DNA of 23,890 bases from Candidatus Saccharimonadota bacterium (GTDB lineage: Bacteria; Patescibacteriota; Saccharimonadia; Saccharimonadales; Saccharimonadaceae): assembly GCA_017511405.1 (NCBI GenBank), contig JAFWKB010000049.1, forward strand, positions 1-23,890, read 5' to 3'. A model generated the notes under the pieces. It saw only the letters and a program-made list of their open reading frames with translations, was not told the origin of the DNA and searched no databases. A program made the translations under genes and the position numbers. Below, in pieces: positions 7,881-16,244 of the stretch; position 1 is the stretch's first letter; each line of letters starts with the position of its first letter.

Positions 7881-9303
7881 TCTAATCAAAATCGGGCATC
7901 GTCACATAGCCGCACATAAACGACAAAGTTTTTTGTCTATCGCTACGATTGGAATTTTATTCGGCGCACTTTTAAGTATCGTGTTCCTTTTTGAGGGTAC
8001 TGAGAATATTTTTATTAAAACCTCCAATAAGCTCTCCAATAATAAGCTTTACGTTACTACCTCTTCTTGTAATAAAACCGGAAAATGTCTAGACTGGGAA
8101 GCTATGGAGCAACTAACTAAAAAGAAAATAGCCGACTATAACGGTGAAATCGTTGGCAAAATTCAAAACTACGAATATAAAAATGGCAGCCTCTTCTTTA
8201 GTGTGATTGATGAAGAATATGTTGAAAACCTAATTGAGATTAATCTTGCTGAATTTCCAAAGGGCACATTATTTAAAATCATTACTCTCGATGAAGCTGA
8301 TGAGCTAGTTAACGGTACGAAAGATGAATCTTCATATGTAACCCCCCAAAAAACCTACTCGCTCTCCGAAATTAACGACATAAAATCCAAAACCCTCGGT
8401 AAAGAATTCATAGAGACTTTTACGGTCCCATCTTCCCGAAACAGCATTTCCGAGATACTTGAAGATGAGTCTCAAATAGCTGAATTCTTCGAACAAGAAT
8501 ATGAAAAGAAAACGCTCAACTATGTTGTAGCCGGGGTTGTTGGTTCGACCAACACTTCTACCTCTCTTTCTCAAGGCTACAGCGATATCCGCATTTTAGA
8601 TCTATTCCTCGACAGGGTTGAAGATCAAGTTGCAATAGCCGACCTCTATATTGCGCGCAAAAACGACAATACGATGAACTTTAAAGAAACTTTTGAGGCC
8701 TCCGACCGCAATTCCGCTAATCCAATCGTTAAATTCTCTAATTTAGACGATGCCTCTAAGTTCTATTCCAACGAAAGTTGCGACCTTGAACAAAACTTTA
8801 ATAAATGTTCTAATTTTACGGTTAAGGAAATTGTTGGAAACCGCCTCCAAACGAAAAACGCTCTTAGAAACGTTTACTATATCTTCAATTATGACGAAAT
8901 TGCTCTTCTCTTAATCGCCTTAACTATATCCGTCTTTACCTTTATCCGCCTTGTCGGGGAAAATGCTCGCTCTATTGCTCTCTATCGTTCTCTTGGCGCT
9001 TCTTCCTTTGACATTCTCGTAATCTATTTCTCCTACCTTCTTGAACTTTGTTTGTTTACAGTTATTTTCTCGGTCATCCTTGGTGGTGGAATTGCTCTAG
9101 TAATTAGTCTTAAAGACGCTACTCTCCTCAGTGACATGCTCACCTCTATTTATGGCCGGGCGGTTTCCTCTGGCATTCTCATAGGCTTCAGCTTGCAAGC
9201 TTACAGCATTATCGCTGCAATCCTCTTGACCGCCCCTCTATGTTCTATTCTTACCCTCGACCAACTTTCCACGAAAAATATCGCCAAGAAGATTAAAAAC
9301 TAA
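7867..9303 (+). CDS. FtsX/MacB-like ABC transporter permease
   Basis: 478 residues with MacB-type topology. One helix near the N-terminus (about 20-42) is followed by a large extracytoplasmic domain (about 45-340), then three helices. The first of these is LLLIALTISVFTFIRLVGENARSIALYRSLGAS, a characteristic FtsX-domain stretch. The extracytoplasmic domain contains a small cysteine cluster (CNKTGKC, and later CDLEQNFNKC), so disulfides are plausible, and the upstream DsbA-like gene fits that. It overlaps the ATPase gene by 14 bp. MacB-type pairs act as mechanotransducers or exporters. The gene ends just before a strong terminator shared with convergent aspS. Confidence 0.88.
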   Translation: MKIFSLIKIGHRHIAAHKRQSFLSIATIGILFGALLSIVFLFEGTENIFIKTSNKLSNNKLYVTTSSCNKTGKCLDWEAMEQLTKKKIADYNGEIVGKIQNYEYKNGSLFFSVIDEEYVENLIEINLAEFPKGTLFKIITLDEADELVNGTKDESSYVTPQKTYSLSEINDIKSKTLGKEFIETFTVPSSRNSISEILEDESQIAEFFEQEYEKKTLNYVVAGVVGSTNTSTSLSQGYSDIRILDLFLDRVEDQVAIADLYIARKNDNTMNFKETFEASDRNSANPIVKFSNLDDASKFYSNESCDLEQNFNKCSNFTVKEIVGNRLQTKNALRNVYYIFNYDEIALLLIALTISVFTFIRLVGENARSIALYRSLGASSFDILVIYFSYLLELCLFTVIFSVILGGGIALVISLKDATLLSDMLTSIYGRAVSSGILIGFSLQAYSIIAAILLTAPLCSILTLDQLSTKNIAKKIKN

Positions 9304-9318
9304 AACAGCCCCACAATA

Positions 9319-9357
9319 AAATTTAGACCCACTTTCGAGAGGGTCTAAATTTTTTTA
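9319..9357. terminator. Bidirectional intrinsic terminator between the permease gene and aspS
   Basis: Perfect 12-bp stem AAATTTAGACCC/GGGTCTAAATTT (9319-9330 and 9341-9352) with a 10-nt loop, T-run on the plus strand and T-rich tail on the minus strand. It serves convergent transcripts. Confidence 0.85.
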
Positions 9358-9374
9358 TTTTTCTTTCTTATACG

Positions 9375-11135
9375 CTAATCTTCTTCTACAATTGCAAGAT
9401 GAGTTTCTTCAAGCTGATTCGAATCGACAGCCGAAGGTGAGTTCATCATTAAATCAATTCCCGAGCCATTCTTCGGGAAAGCGATGATATCGCGAATATT
9501 TTTCGCATCTTCAAGCACCATGAAAATCCGATCAATTCCAAATGCGCATCCAGCGTGTGGAGCTGCGCCAAACTTGAACGCAGACAACATCCCGCCAAAC
9601 CTTGCTTCGACATACTCATTATTGAATCCAAGTATATTGAAAACTTTATACATAATTTCTGGATTATAGTTTCTAACCGCCCCTGAACAAATTTCGAATC
9701 CGTTCATTACCATATCATATTGGTCTGCTACGATTTCGAGTTTTTCTTCGTCCGTTTTTGCCCCCAAAAGCGCCTTCATGCCGCCTTTTGGCATAGAAAA
9801 CGGGTTATGTCCAAAGTCAAGTTTTTGATTCTTTTCATCCCATTCATAAAACGGAAAATCTACAATCCAGCAAAGAGCCACTTCGTCACTTTTAGCAAGT
9901 CCAAAATGTTCCGCAAATTGAATCCTAAGTTGTCCAAGAACCTTATTTACCTTTTTTCTTGTGTCGGCACCAAAGAACACAGCATCTCCGTCTTTAGCTC
10001 CAGTACGCTCTTTAACTGCAGAGATTTCTTCAGGCTTCATAAATTTTAAAATTGGCGACTTGGCTTCCCCGTTCGTATATAAGATATATGCGAGCCCTCC
10101 TGCCCCTTCTTTTTTCGCACTCTCCGTAAACGCATCAATTTGCGAGCGGGTTAAACTTGCTCCTCCTTTAACACAAATTGCTTTCACGCAAGGCGCTTTA
10201 AAAACCTTGAAATCGGTTTTTTCAAACACGTCTGTAAGCTCGACAAGTTCCATTTTATAACGCAAATCCGGTTTATCTACACCATATTTCTCCATCGCCT
10301 CTTGATATGGAATTCTTTTAACCTTCTCTGTCAATAGCTTTTTGCCAACAAACTCAGTTACTAATTTTTTAACCAACGGTTCCATAGTTTCCCTAACAAT
10401 CTCTCCGTCTTCAACGAAAGACATCTCAAGGTCAAGTTGGTAAAAATCACCATAAAGCCTATCAGCTCTTGGATCTTCATCTCTGAAACACGGCGCAATC
10501 TGGAAATATTTCTCTACTCCGCCAACCATCAAAAGCTGCTTAAACTGTTGTGGAGCTTGCGGTAAAGCGTAAAATTTTCCCGGATGCAGACGAGAGGGGA
10601 TTAAGAAATCTCTTGCGCCTTCTGGTGAAGAGTTTGCTAAAATCGGCGTCGTAATTTCCGTAAAATCCTTCTCATACATATAGTTTCTTAAAAACTGATA
10701 ATAACGAGAACGTTCTTTGAGTAGCTTTTGCATCTTCGGACGACGAAGATCGAGAAAACGATATTTAAGTCTTAGCTCTTCAGAACTCTCTGGGCCGTCA
10801 TCATGTGTGTTGACCGGTAAAGGCTCCGATCTATTTAGAAGCTCAAGCTTCTCAACAACAAGTTCAATGTCTCCAGTCGGGATGTTTGGATTTTTAAGCT
10901 CCGGTGCTCTTTCGCGCATCTTACCTTCGGCCCTAATAACAAATTCGTCACGCACGGTTTCCGCAAGCTTAAAGCTTTCTTCTGTGTCCGGAGTTACGAC
11001 TAATTGGATAATCCCGTTAAAGTCTCTCAAATCAATAAAAATCAACCCTCCGTGATCCCTGCGTGAATTTACCCATCCCGCAACTTTTACATTTTTTCCA
11101 AGATAGTTTTTGAGTTCATTAGACTTAATATACAT
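9375..11135 (-). CDS. aspS: Aspartyl-tRNA synthetase
   Basis: 586 residues. The N-terminal OB-fold anticodon-binding domain has VAGWVNSRRDHGGLIFIDLRD. The class II catalytic core has motif 2 in FRDEDPRADR and motif 3 in GAAPHAGCAFGIDRIFMVL. A bacterial GAD insertion lies between (around KAICVKGGASLTRSQIDAF to SPILKFM). ELRLKYRFLDLRRP is typical of bacterial-type AspRS. It charges tRNA-Asp, and possibly tRNA-Asn where a GatCAB amidotransferase exists, which cannot be judged here. I chose the ATG at 11135; an in-frame GTG 18 bp upstream overlaps the promoter's TATAAT box. Its C-terminal end converges on the permease terminator. Confidence 0.96.
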   Translation of the reverse strand: MYIKSNELKNYLGKNVKVAGWVNSRRDHGGLIFIDLRDFNGIIQLVVTPDTEESFKLAETVRDEFVIRAEGKMRERAPELKNPNIPTGDIELVVEKLELLNRSEPLPVNTHDDGPESSEELRLKYRFLDLRRPKMQKLLKERSRYYQFLRNYMYEKDFTEITTPILANSSPEGARDFLIPSRLHPGKFYALPQAPQQFKQLLMVGGVEKYFQIAPCFRDEDPRADRLYGDFYQLDLEMSFVEDGEIVRETMEPLVKKLVTEFVGKKLLTEKVKRIPYQEAMEKYGVDKPDLRYKMELVELTDVFEKTDFKVFKAPCVKAICVKGGASLTRSQIDAFTESAKKEGAGGLAYILYTNGEAKSPILKFMKPEEISAVKERTGAKDGDAVFFGADTRKKVNKVLGQLRIQFAEHFGLAKSDEVALCWIVDFPFYEWDEKNQKLDFGHNPFSMPKGGMKALLGAKTDEEKLEIVADQYDMVMNGFEICSGAVRNYNPEIMYKVFNILGFNNEYVEARFGGMLSAFKFGAAPHAGCAFGIDRIFMVLEDAKNIRDIIAFPKNGSGIDLMMNSPSAVDSNQLEETHLAIVEED

Positions 11136-11141
11136 GAGAAA

Positions 11142-11147
11142 ATTATA
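11142..11147 (-). promoter_or_regulatory. -10 box of aspS
   Basis: TATAAT on the minus strand, 6 bp before the aspS ATG and preceded by TGG. Leaderless start predicted. Divergent from the CBS-gene promoter. Confidence 0.55.
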
Positions 11148-11192
11148 CCACACTTAAGGGAGTAATAATAGCAAAAACTCTCAAAAATATGG

Positions 11193-11198
11193 TATAAT
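11193..11198 (+). promoter_or_regulatory. -10 box of the CBS-pair gene
   Basis: TATAAT preceded by TGG, 12 bp before the ATG at 11211, within an AT-rich stretch. A leader of only a few nucleotides is predicted. Confidence 0.45.
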
Positions 11199-11210
11199 AT
11201 ATATTAATAT

Positions 11211-11861
11211 ATGAATCCTGAATCTTTTTTCAAAAAAGTCATTAAAAACTTCGAGCCAAAGCTTGAAGAAGAGCAGGAAATAAAACAAGAAGAGCCCCCT
11301 AAGCCTCGATATGTCCCCGCTCCAAAAACCGAATCCGAGCTCCTCGATCTTCTAAGACGCACTCCCGAAACAGTCTTATCTAAAAAACAAAGAAAAATTA
11401 TCGCCTCCGCTATGACTTTCCAGACCACAAAAGTTGGAGAGGTTATGTTAGAAAAACCTGCAATGACTTTTGTCAAAGAAACCGAATTCTTAGGTCCGCT
11501 CACTCTCGACAAACTTTATAAATCCGGCTTCTCTCGTTTTCCTGTTGTTGACGGAACGGGGAAAATAATTGGCACACTTTCAATCGATAATCTTACATCT
11601 CTCGCTATCCGTGAAGCCGAGCGCGCCTCAAAATATCTCGACCCGAATGTCTACTATGTTCGCGAAGATTATTCTCTTGAACAGGCTTTCGCTGCATTTC
11701 TTCGTACGAACAGTTATCTCACGATTGTTATCAATAAAACTAATACAGTTGTTGGTTTATTAACCTTGGACATGCTTGTTTCTTTCCTTCTCGGAAAAAC
11801 TCCTCACGACGATTTTTCTAAAGACTCCGATCGTCTCGCCGTAGTTCACCGATATCTATAA
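11211..11861 (+). CDS. CBS-domain pair protein, CorC/HlyC-like, without membrane part
   Basis: 216 residues. An acidic, proline-rich N-terminus (about 1-40) is followed by two CBS motifs. The first runs TTKVGEVMLEKPAMTFVKET to GFSRFPVVDGTGKIIGTLSIDNL, and the second continues with NVYYVREDYSLEQAFAAF to TVVGLLTLDML. The order VxEVM, then GFSRxPV, then IIG matches the CBS pair of CorB/CorC/HlyC proteins. The DUF21 membrane domain and C-terminal transporter-associated domain are absent. CBS pairs usually bind adenosine nucleotides and regulate a partner. The partner is not evident, since neighbours are aspS (divergent) and tRNA-Pro. Cytoplasmic, since no signal or helix is seen. Confidence 0.8.
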   Translation: MNPESFFKKVIKNFEPKLEEEQEIKQEEPPKPRYVPAPKTESELLDLLRRTPETVLSKKQRKIIASAMTFQTTKVGEVMLEKPAMTFVKETEFLGPLTLDKLYKSGFSRFPVVDGTGKIIGTLSIDNLTSLAIREAERASKYLDPNVYYVREDYSLEQAFAAFLRTNSYLTIVINKTNTVVGLLTLDMLVSFLLGKTPHDDFSKDSDRLAVVHRYL

Positions 11862-11878
11862 TTCTTAGACATAAAAAA

Positions 11879-11955
11879 TGGTCGGGGCTAGGAGATTTGA
11901 ACTCCTGACCTCACGCACCCCATGCGTGCGCGCTACCAAGCTGCGCCAAGCCCCG
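11879..11955 (-). tRNA. tRNA-Pro(GGG)
   Basis: Cloverleaf on the minus strand: acceptor CGGGGCT/AGCCCCG, a D arm with AGCTTGGTAGC, and anticodon stem CACGC/GCGTG with loop ATGGGGT. The anticodon is GGG, followed by G37 as usual for proline. The T arm carries GTTCAAATC, and CCA is encoded. A TGA plus TATAAT box lies 13 bp upstream on the minus strand. Confidence 0.93.
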
Positions 11956-11991
11956 ACGCTTAACCCCTATTATATCACATAATCAGATAGA

Positions 11992-12019
11992 TTGACATTT
12001 TTAATAACTGGGGTATAAT
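11992..12019 (+). promoter_or_regulatory. Promoter of the phospholipase C-like gene
   Basis: Consensus -35 TTGACA (11992-11997), 16-bp spacer, -10 TATAAT (12014-12019), with the ATG 9 bp further on. One of the best -35 matches in the window, yet still nearly leaderless. Confidence 0.75.
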
Positions 12020-12028
12020 ATACGGGTT

Positions 12029-12667
12029 ATGCCAGGATTTATTTGTCACTTAGCTTGCGCAAATACTGTCTGGAAAGAACGAAAAGATCTTGATTATACA
12101 AAGTTCGTTTTGGGGAACATCACGCCCGACTTAGCAAAAGACAAACAAAAGTCGCATTTTCGTGTTCCAAATGGCAACGGTTGGTATATTCCAAATATTC
12201 TAGAAGTCGAAAAAACACTTCTTAAACCCGATTCTTCTTTCCTCGGTATGTATTGTCATCTTTTTCTAGATTATTTTTTCATCTCAAATTATTTAAGCCG
12301 TCGCTATCGTTTTCATCCCGAATCAAATATTGTAGAAAACCTAGAAACCGGAGAAATCTGGGACGGAAATGTTTTTCTTTCTCCAAAGGGTCTTTATGGC
12401 TCTTATAGTGACACTAACCAAGCTCTTCTTGATGATGGCTTTCTTCCCGACGAAGTTTTTAAGCTTCCTGATTCCATCCCTAAAACTAATCTTTCTATTT
12501 TTGATGACCGCAATGATTCCAACTGGCTTGAGGATACCAAAAAATATCTCCTTCCCCCCAAAGAAGATTGCATTAAAGTCTTTTCTCTTGAAGAATACGA
12601 GGATCTAATAACTCGCGGAGCAAATCTTTTTCTCGATAAAATTAGTGGTCTCGAGACTCTCGACTGA
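12029..12667 (+). CDS. Putative zinc-dependent phospholipase C-like protein
   Basis: 212 residues. The N-terminus MPGFICHLACANTVW, then GNITPDLAKDKQKSHF and YCHLFLDYFF, give a spaced set of candidate metal ligands: H7, D34, H43, H77 and D81. This resembles the bacterial zinc-dependent phospholipase C / PF00882-like pattern, where an early His, a GxIxPD motif, SH and a later HLxxD coordinate the metals. The family call is inferred from motif order only. No signal peptide is seen, so it may be cytoplasmic. The C-terminal half is acidic and unrecognised. The last 26 bp overlap the 3' end of the PAP2 gene on the opposite strand. The two lipid-phosphate-type activities side by side may be coincidence. 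Confidence 0.55.
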   Translation: MPGFICHLACANTVWKERKDLDYTKFVLGNITPDLAKDKQKSHFRVPNGNGWYIPNILEVEKTLLKPDSSFLGMYCHLFLDYFFISNYLSRRYRFHPESNIVENLETGEIWDGNVFLSPKGLYGSYSDTNQALLDDGFLPDEVFKLPDSIPKTNLSIFDDRNDSNWLEDTKKYLLPPKEDCIKVFSLEEYEDLITRGANLFLDKISGLETLD

Positions 12668-13133
12668 GCCTCTTAACTAAGAAAAAGTAAATTACGCCAA
12701 ATATCGCCGAAAAACCAAGCGCGCCTAAAACATCAGAAACCCAGTGCATATTCGCTAGCACTCGCCCGACTGCAGTCAAAGCTACTAAAACCGTCATCAA
12801 AACCCAAAGCGAAATTAAAACGGCTTTCGATTTAATATATTTCGGCAACGCAATAGAGACTAACAGAAAAATCGTCGCTACAGCCATCACATGCGAAGAA
12901 GGAAAAGACGGCTCTCCTGACCCGTTAGGGCGCGTATTAAGAACGATAAACTTATCAAACACAATATAACAAATTGCGGTTAAAATCAAAGGAATAAAAG
13001 CAAGAATAAGTTGTTTATCAACTTTCTTTATGGATTTTCGCGTAACTAGTTGGTAAATAAAAAGGATTCCGAAACCCCCAAGCGTCAAAAACGCCAAAAC
13101 TAAAATAATATCAGTTATAAGATTCCAATCCAT
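12642..13133 (-). CDS. PAP2-family membrane phosphatase
   Basis: 163 residues, about five membrane helices. All three PAP2 motifs are present: C1 K61-x6-R68-P69 (KFIVLNTRP), C2 PSSH (78-81, usual PSGH), and C3 GR (123-124) with the nucleophile-site His at H130 and D134. Members dephosphorylate lipid phosphates such as phosphatidic acid or undecaprenyl pyrophosphate. Recycling the C55 carrier would suit a cell that runs MurJ, but substrate choice is inference. The gene lies 32 bp downstream of tRNA-Ser on the same strand; no clear promoter is seen in that gap, so read-through from the tRNA promoter is possible. Confidence 0.9.
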   Translation of the reverse strand: MDWNLITDIILVLAFLTLGGFGILFIYQLVTRKSIKKVDKQLILAFIPLILTAICYIVFDKFIVLNTRPNGSGEPSFPSSHVMAVATIFLLVSIALPKYIKSKAVLISLWVLMTVLVALTAVGRVLANMHWVSDVLGALGFSAIFGVIYFFLVKRLSRESRDH

Positions 13134-13165
13134 GACAAACTACAACTTATTTTTATCTTTATTAA

Positions 13166-13255
13166 TGGCGGAAGAGGCGAGATTCGAACTCGCGAAGGTT
13201 TTAACGCCTTGCCGGTTTTCAAGACCGGTGCCTTAAACCACTCGGCCACCCTTCC
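13166..13255 (-). tRNA. tRNA-Ser(UGA)
   Basis: 90-nt minus-strand tRNA with acceptor GGAAGGG and a 3' CTCTTCC-type match. Anticodon stem CCGGT/ACCGG with loop CTTGAAA gives anticodon TGA. A long variable arm follows (around AAGGCGTTAAAACCTT), as expected for serine. The T loop carries GTTCGAATC, and CCA is encoded. Minus-strand TGTTACGAT about 7 bp upstream, with TTTACT 17 bp earlier, is a plausible promoter. Confidence 0.93.
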
Positions 13256-13298
13256 ATTTCTAATCGTAACACAAATATTTTCAAAAGTAAAATAATCG

Positions 13299-13307
13299 TG
13301 TTATAAT
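13299..13307 (+). promoter_or_regulatory. Extended -10 of the pilin-like gene
   Basis: TGT followed by TATAAT (13302-13307), 6 bp before the ATG at 13314. Leaderless start predicted. Confidence 0.55.
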
Positions 13308-13313
13308 TAACCC

Positions 13314-13715
13314 ATGAATACGTTTTCTAAAAAGCGTGGCTTTACCGTCCCGGAAATACTGGTCGTTCTTTGTTTCGCTACGCTGGTGCTCATTCTTGCT
13401 TTTGTCCAAAAACAAAATGCTGACGCCATGCTTCGTGACGACTCCCGAAAAGTCGCAATCAACGCCATGTACTATGCTCTTGAAGAAAGCTTCTATGAGA
13501 ACAACAAGTTCTATCCTGAAGAAATTTCCGAGTCCGTCTTAACGGTCATCGATCCTGAGCTTTTTACCGACCCCAACGGTTTTTACCTTAACGACAGTCT
13601 CGGTTCTTATTTCTACGAGCCTACTAACTGTAAAGATGGTAAATGTAAGTCTTATACTCTTCGAGCCGAGCTTGAAAAGGAAGACGATTTCATAAAACGC
13701 AATCGCAATAACTAA
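13314..13715 (+). CDS. Type IV pilin-like protein (prepilin)
   Basis: 133 residues. The N-terminus MNTFSKKRGFTVPEILVVL is a textbook class III prepilin signal: basic leader, cleavage after G9, mature N-terminus F10, and the conserved Glu as E14 (position 5 of the mature protein). A roughly 20-residue hydrophobic helix follows, then a soluble domain with a short Cys pair (NCKDGKC). It would be processed by a prepilin peptidase and assembled into a type IV pilus or competence pseudopilus. It is short, so it could be a minor pilin. The HAD-enzyme gene follows after 11 bp in the same operon. No other pilus gene is visible here. Confidence 0.88.
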   Translation: MNTFSKKRGFTVPEILVVLCFATLVLILAFVQKQNADAMLRDDSRKVAINAMYYALEESFYENNKFYPEEISESVLTVIDPELFTDPNGFYLNDSLGSYFYEPTNCKDGKCKSYTLRAELEKEDDFIKRNRNN

Positions 13716-13726
13716 AAGGAATAATT

Positions 13727-14503
13727 ATGAAAAAAGTCCTCTCTTTCGACGTTGACCAAACCCTAAACGTCGCTAAAACCCCTATCCCTAAAGAAATCGC
13801 CGAAGTTCTCATTAAACTTCTTCGCGCCGATTTCAAAATTTGCCCAATTTCCGGACAAAAATTTGACCAATTTCTCGTTCAAATTGTCAACCCGCTTCTA
13901 GAAAACGGCGCCACACCTGACGATTTGAAAAATCTCCATCTTTTCGTAGCGCAGGGGACTCAATACTATCGTTTTGCGTCCGATTCTTGGGAAAAAGTTT
14001 ATAATTTCCCATTGACCGAAGAACAAGTTAAAGAAATTACTAACGCCCTTGAAACCTCCGCTAAAGAACTAGGTTTCTGGGAAGAAGACAAATTAAAAGA
14101 AGGCGACGAAATCATCGAAAACCGCCTTTCTCAAGTGACTTTCTCTGCGCTTGGCCAAACCGCCGGCACTAAAGAAAAATATGCCTGGGACCCTGATTGC
14201 AAAAAACGTGAACAAATCGTCAAGGGTGCTAAAAAACTTGCTCCTGATTTTGAGTTCGAAATCGGCGGTACAACTTCGATAAATGCTTTTATCCCTGGAA
14301 TGAACAAGGTTTTCGGAATGACTCATCTCATGGAAGAACTCAATGTCGAAAAAGCCGACATCCTCTATTTTGGTGATATGACTCAGCCCGGCGGAAACGA
14401 CTATCCAATAGTAGAAATGGGAATTGACACTATTACCGTTCGCTCCCACGAAGACACGCTCTATGCTTTAACCGGAATCCTCGGCGTCACAAACAACCTC
14501 TAG
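13727..14503 (+). CDS. HAD-superfamily, phosphomannomutase-like (PMM family) protein
   Basis: 258 residues. HAD motif I is FDVDQTL (DxDxT). Motif II is in CPISGQKFDQF. A type IIB cap region includes ENRLSQVTFSALGQTAG, followed by WDPDCKKREQIV. Motif III/IV is in YFGDMTQPGGNDYPIVEMG. The ENR...S.GQ segment, GGTTSINAFIPGMNKVFG and FGDxTxPGGND closely follow the eukaryotic-type phosphomannomutase pattern (PF03332). It may therefore interconvert mannose 6-phosphate and mannose 1-phosphate, or be a sugar phosphatase of this fold. AAAAGGA lies 6 bp before the ATG. It follows the pilin-like gene by 11 bp; a role in pilin or surface glycosylation would be speculation. Confidence 0.75.
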   Translation: MKKVLSFDVDQTLNVAKTPIPKEIAEVLIKLLRADFKICPISGQKFDQFLVQIVNPLLENGATPDDLKNLHLFVAQGTQYYRFASDSWEKVYNFPLTEEQVKEITNALETSAKELGFWEEDKLKEGDEIIENRLSQVTFSALGQTAGTKEKYAWDPDCKKREQIVKGAKKLAPDFEFEIGGTTSINAFIPGMNKVFGMTHLMEELNVEKADILYFGDMTQPGGNDYPIVEMGIDTITVRSHEDTLYALTGILGVTNNL

Positions 14504-14536
14504 GCCTAGCCGCTTGCGCTTTTTCTAAAATAAGTG

Positions 14537-14542
14537 TAAAAT
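14537..14542 (+). promoter_or_regulatory. -10 box of tpiA
   Basis: TAAAAT preceded by TG, 7 bp before the tpiA ATG. Weaker than the TATAAT boxes elsewhere but similarly spaced. Confidence 0.4.
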
Positions 14543-14549
14543 CATAAGC

Positions 14550-15335
14550 ATGAAGACTTATATCGTTGGAAACTGGAAAATGAACTTTACGGTGGGAGAA
14601 TCTTCTCTCTACCTTCACAAACTCCTTGGAAAAATCCACTCTTATCGCGATATTGAAGTCGTCGTTGCTCCTTCTCTTATGGCGCTTCAAAGTCTTTCTC
14701 TTCAAACCGACCGACGGAAGATTAAACTCGCTTGCCAAAATTTTTATTATAAAGATTTCGGAGCTTATACCGGGGAGGTTTCCGTTGCTCAACTCCGCTC
14801 TCTGGTTGACTATGCCATCGTTGGCCATTCTGAACGTCGCTACATCTTTAATGAAACCGACAAGGATATAAAAATGAAGGTTGCTTCTGCCCTTCGTGGC
14901 GGACTAACGCCGATTCTCTGCGTCGGAGAAACCGAGTCTGAACGTACTTTTGGGGAAACCGTCGACGTTATCCGTGACCAACTTTTGGGCGGCCTTTCCG
15001 ACGTTGCTAAGGAAGATGTCTCTAAAGTCATTGTCGCTTACGAGCCCGTCTGGGCGATTTCCGGCCACGGAAAGCCCGCCCGCGTTGCTTCTCCGCTCGA
15101 CGTCGCTGACGCCCTTAAGATTATTCGCAACATCCTCAAAGAAACTTTTGGTCCAAAAATTGCTTCCGAAACTCCGCTCTTGTTTGGCGGAAGTGTTCGC
15201 TCTCTAAATGCCGAGTCCTATCTTTCGATTGGGGACTGTAATGGTCTCCTAATCGGCGGGGCAAGTTTGATTGCCCCTGAGTTTACTGATATAATTGAAA
15301 TAGCTAAACGAGTTAAAAATGACCGAAACTACTAA
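14550..15335 (+). CDS. tpiA: Triosephosphate isomerase
   Basis: 261 residues, near the usual 250. Interconverts dihydroxyacetone phosphate and glyceraldehyde 3-phosphate in glycolysis, in the cytoplasm. The N-terminal GNWKMN carries the active-site Lys (K10). The catalytic His is in IVGHSERRYIFNE and the catalytic Glu in AYEPVWAISGHGKPA. Loop 6 follows, and the phosphate-binding end is LFGGSVRSLNAESYLSIGDCNGLLIGGASL. The gene after it starts 17 bp before its stop, so both are probably on one mRNA. Confidence 0.97.
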   Translation: MKTYIVGNWKMNFTVGESSLYLHKLLGKIHSYRDIEVVVAPSLMALQSLSLQTDRRKIKLACQNFYYKDFGAYTGEVSVAQLRSLVDYAIVGHSERRYIFNETDKDIKMKVASALRGGLTPILCVGETESERTFGETVDVIRDQLLGGLSDVAKEDVSKVIVAYEPVWAISGHGKPARVASPLDVADALKIIRNILKETFGPKIASETPLLFGGSVRSLNAESYLSIGDCNGLLIGGASLIAPEFTDIIEIAKRVKNDRNY

Positions 15336-16080
15336 AAAACCTGTTCGCTATATGGATTTCGTTGGTGGTCGTCGTGCTTCTTCTACCGACCCTTTGATTT
15401 CTCGCCCGGTCGCTAAACGCATCGTTAAGAAAACTACTGTTTCCCGACCGGCCCCTTCCTCAAAATCGGTTTCCAGACCTGTTGCTCGTCCCGCCGTTAA
15501 ATCTACAACGAACCCTCCGATGAAATCCGCTTCTGCCGTTAGAAAACCGGCCGAGCCTAAAATTCTTTACTCTAAAAAGCCCATCCTTGAAGAAAAAGCC
15601 ACCAAGGCTAAACTTGAGGCTCTTAAATCTCCTAAGCCCGCCCCTAAATCCGTCCCGATAACTGGCCGCCCGAAAGACGACCTCGCTCTTAAGGCCTCCG
15701 CTGCTTTGTCTGGCTCTAAAAAATCCCTAGACAGTCCCGACAACAATGCCTACTCTTTGGGTGGAAAATCTCCTTTTCTCGAAAATTACAAAATCGACAA
15801 GCGTCCTCTCTCTAACTCTGTTCCCGAGGATGGAAAAAAGAATTTCGAGAAAATCAGTTATCTCGGCACTATTGATGAGCCCGAGGAAGAAGCAACTCCG
15901 AAAAAGAACGTCTACGAAAAGAAAGAACCTTCTAAGAAAAAGAAGAAAACCGGGCATACTGTTCGAGTTATTGACGGAGATAAGAAAAAATCCGGAATTC
16001 CGCTTGTCGTAGTTATTATCTTAACAATTCTTCTCGGCGCGGCGGTTGGTGCCGGTATCTATTTCATCCTTCCCAAATAG
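15319..16080 (+). CDS. Basic, disordered, C-terminally anchored protein of unknown function
   Basis: 253 residues. Residues 1-225 are low-complexity and rich in Lys, Pro, Ser and Arg with no recognisable fold. A short acidic patch (DEPEEEATPKK) precedes a strongly basic stretch (SKKKKKTG). A single hydrophobic helix at the very end (IPLVVVIILTILLGAAVGAGIYFIL) with PK after it gives a tail-anchored topology, with a long cytoplasmic basic domain. Such a protein could tether nucleic acid or acidic partners to the membrane, but that is inference. It overlaps tpiA by 17 bp. No clear terminator follows before tRNA-His. Confidence 0.75.
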   Translation: MTETTKKPVRYMDFVGGRRASSTDPLISRPVAKRIVKKTTVSRPAPSSKSVSRPVARPAVKSTTNPPMKSASAVRKPAEPKILYSKKPILEEKATKAKLEALKSPKPAPKSVPITGRPKDDLALKASAALSGSKKSLDSPDNNAYSLGGKSPFLENYKIDKRPLSNSVPEDGKKNFEKISYLGTIDEPEEEATPKKNVYEKKEPSKKKKKTGHTVRVIDGDKKKSGIPLVVVIILTILLGAAVGAGIYFILPK

Positions 16081-16089
16081 TCTATTTTA

Positions 16090-16098
16090 TGATACAAT
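16090..16098 (+). promoter_or_regulatory. Extended -10 of tRNA-His
   Basis: TGA followed by TACAAT (16093-16098), about 11 bp before the mature tRNA. Confidence 0.45.
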
Positions 16099-16109
16099 TT
16101 TCACATCTG

Positions 16110-16186
16110 GTGGGATTAGCTCAGATGGTTAGAGCGTCTGATTGTGGTCCAGAAGGTCGTCGGTTCGATCCCGATATCCCACCCCA
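16110..16186 (+). tRNA. tRNA-His(GUG)
   Basis: Acceptor GTGGGAT/ATCCCAC, D arm GCTC...GAGC, anticodon loop TTGTGGT giving anticodon GTG, T loop with GTTCGATC. Discriminator C73 and a G immediately before the 5' end (16109) supply the G-1:C73 pair typical of histidine tRNA. CCA is encoded. Confidence 0.95.
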
Positions 16187-16190
16187 TTTT

Positions 16191-16213
16191 AAGGCTCATT
16201 GAGTCTTTTTTTG
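16191..16213 (+). terminator. Terminator after tRNA-His
   Basis: Stem AAGGCTC/GAGTCTT with a 3-nt loop, running into seven T's. Confidence 0.6.
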
Positions 16214-16244
16214 TTATCTAATTATTCCCAAAAACCAGATGATA

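Noticed and set aside
11136..11153. GTG start of aspS giving six extra residues
   Set aside because: It overlaps the TATAAT box, and the ATG at 11135 gives the expected AspRS N-terminus.
14501..14510. Palindrome CTAGGCCTAG after the PMM-like gene
   Set aside because: Short, overlaps the stop codon, no T-run or second copy; not enough to call a site.
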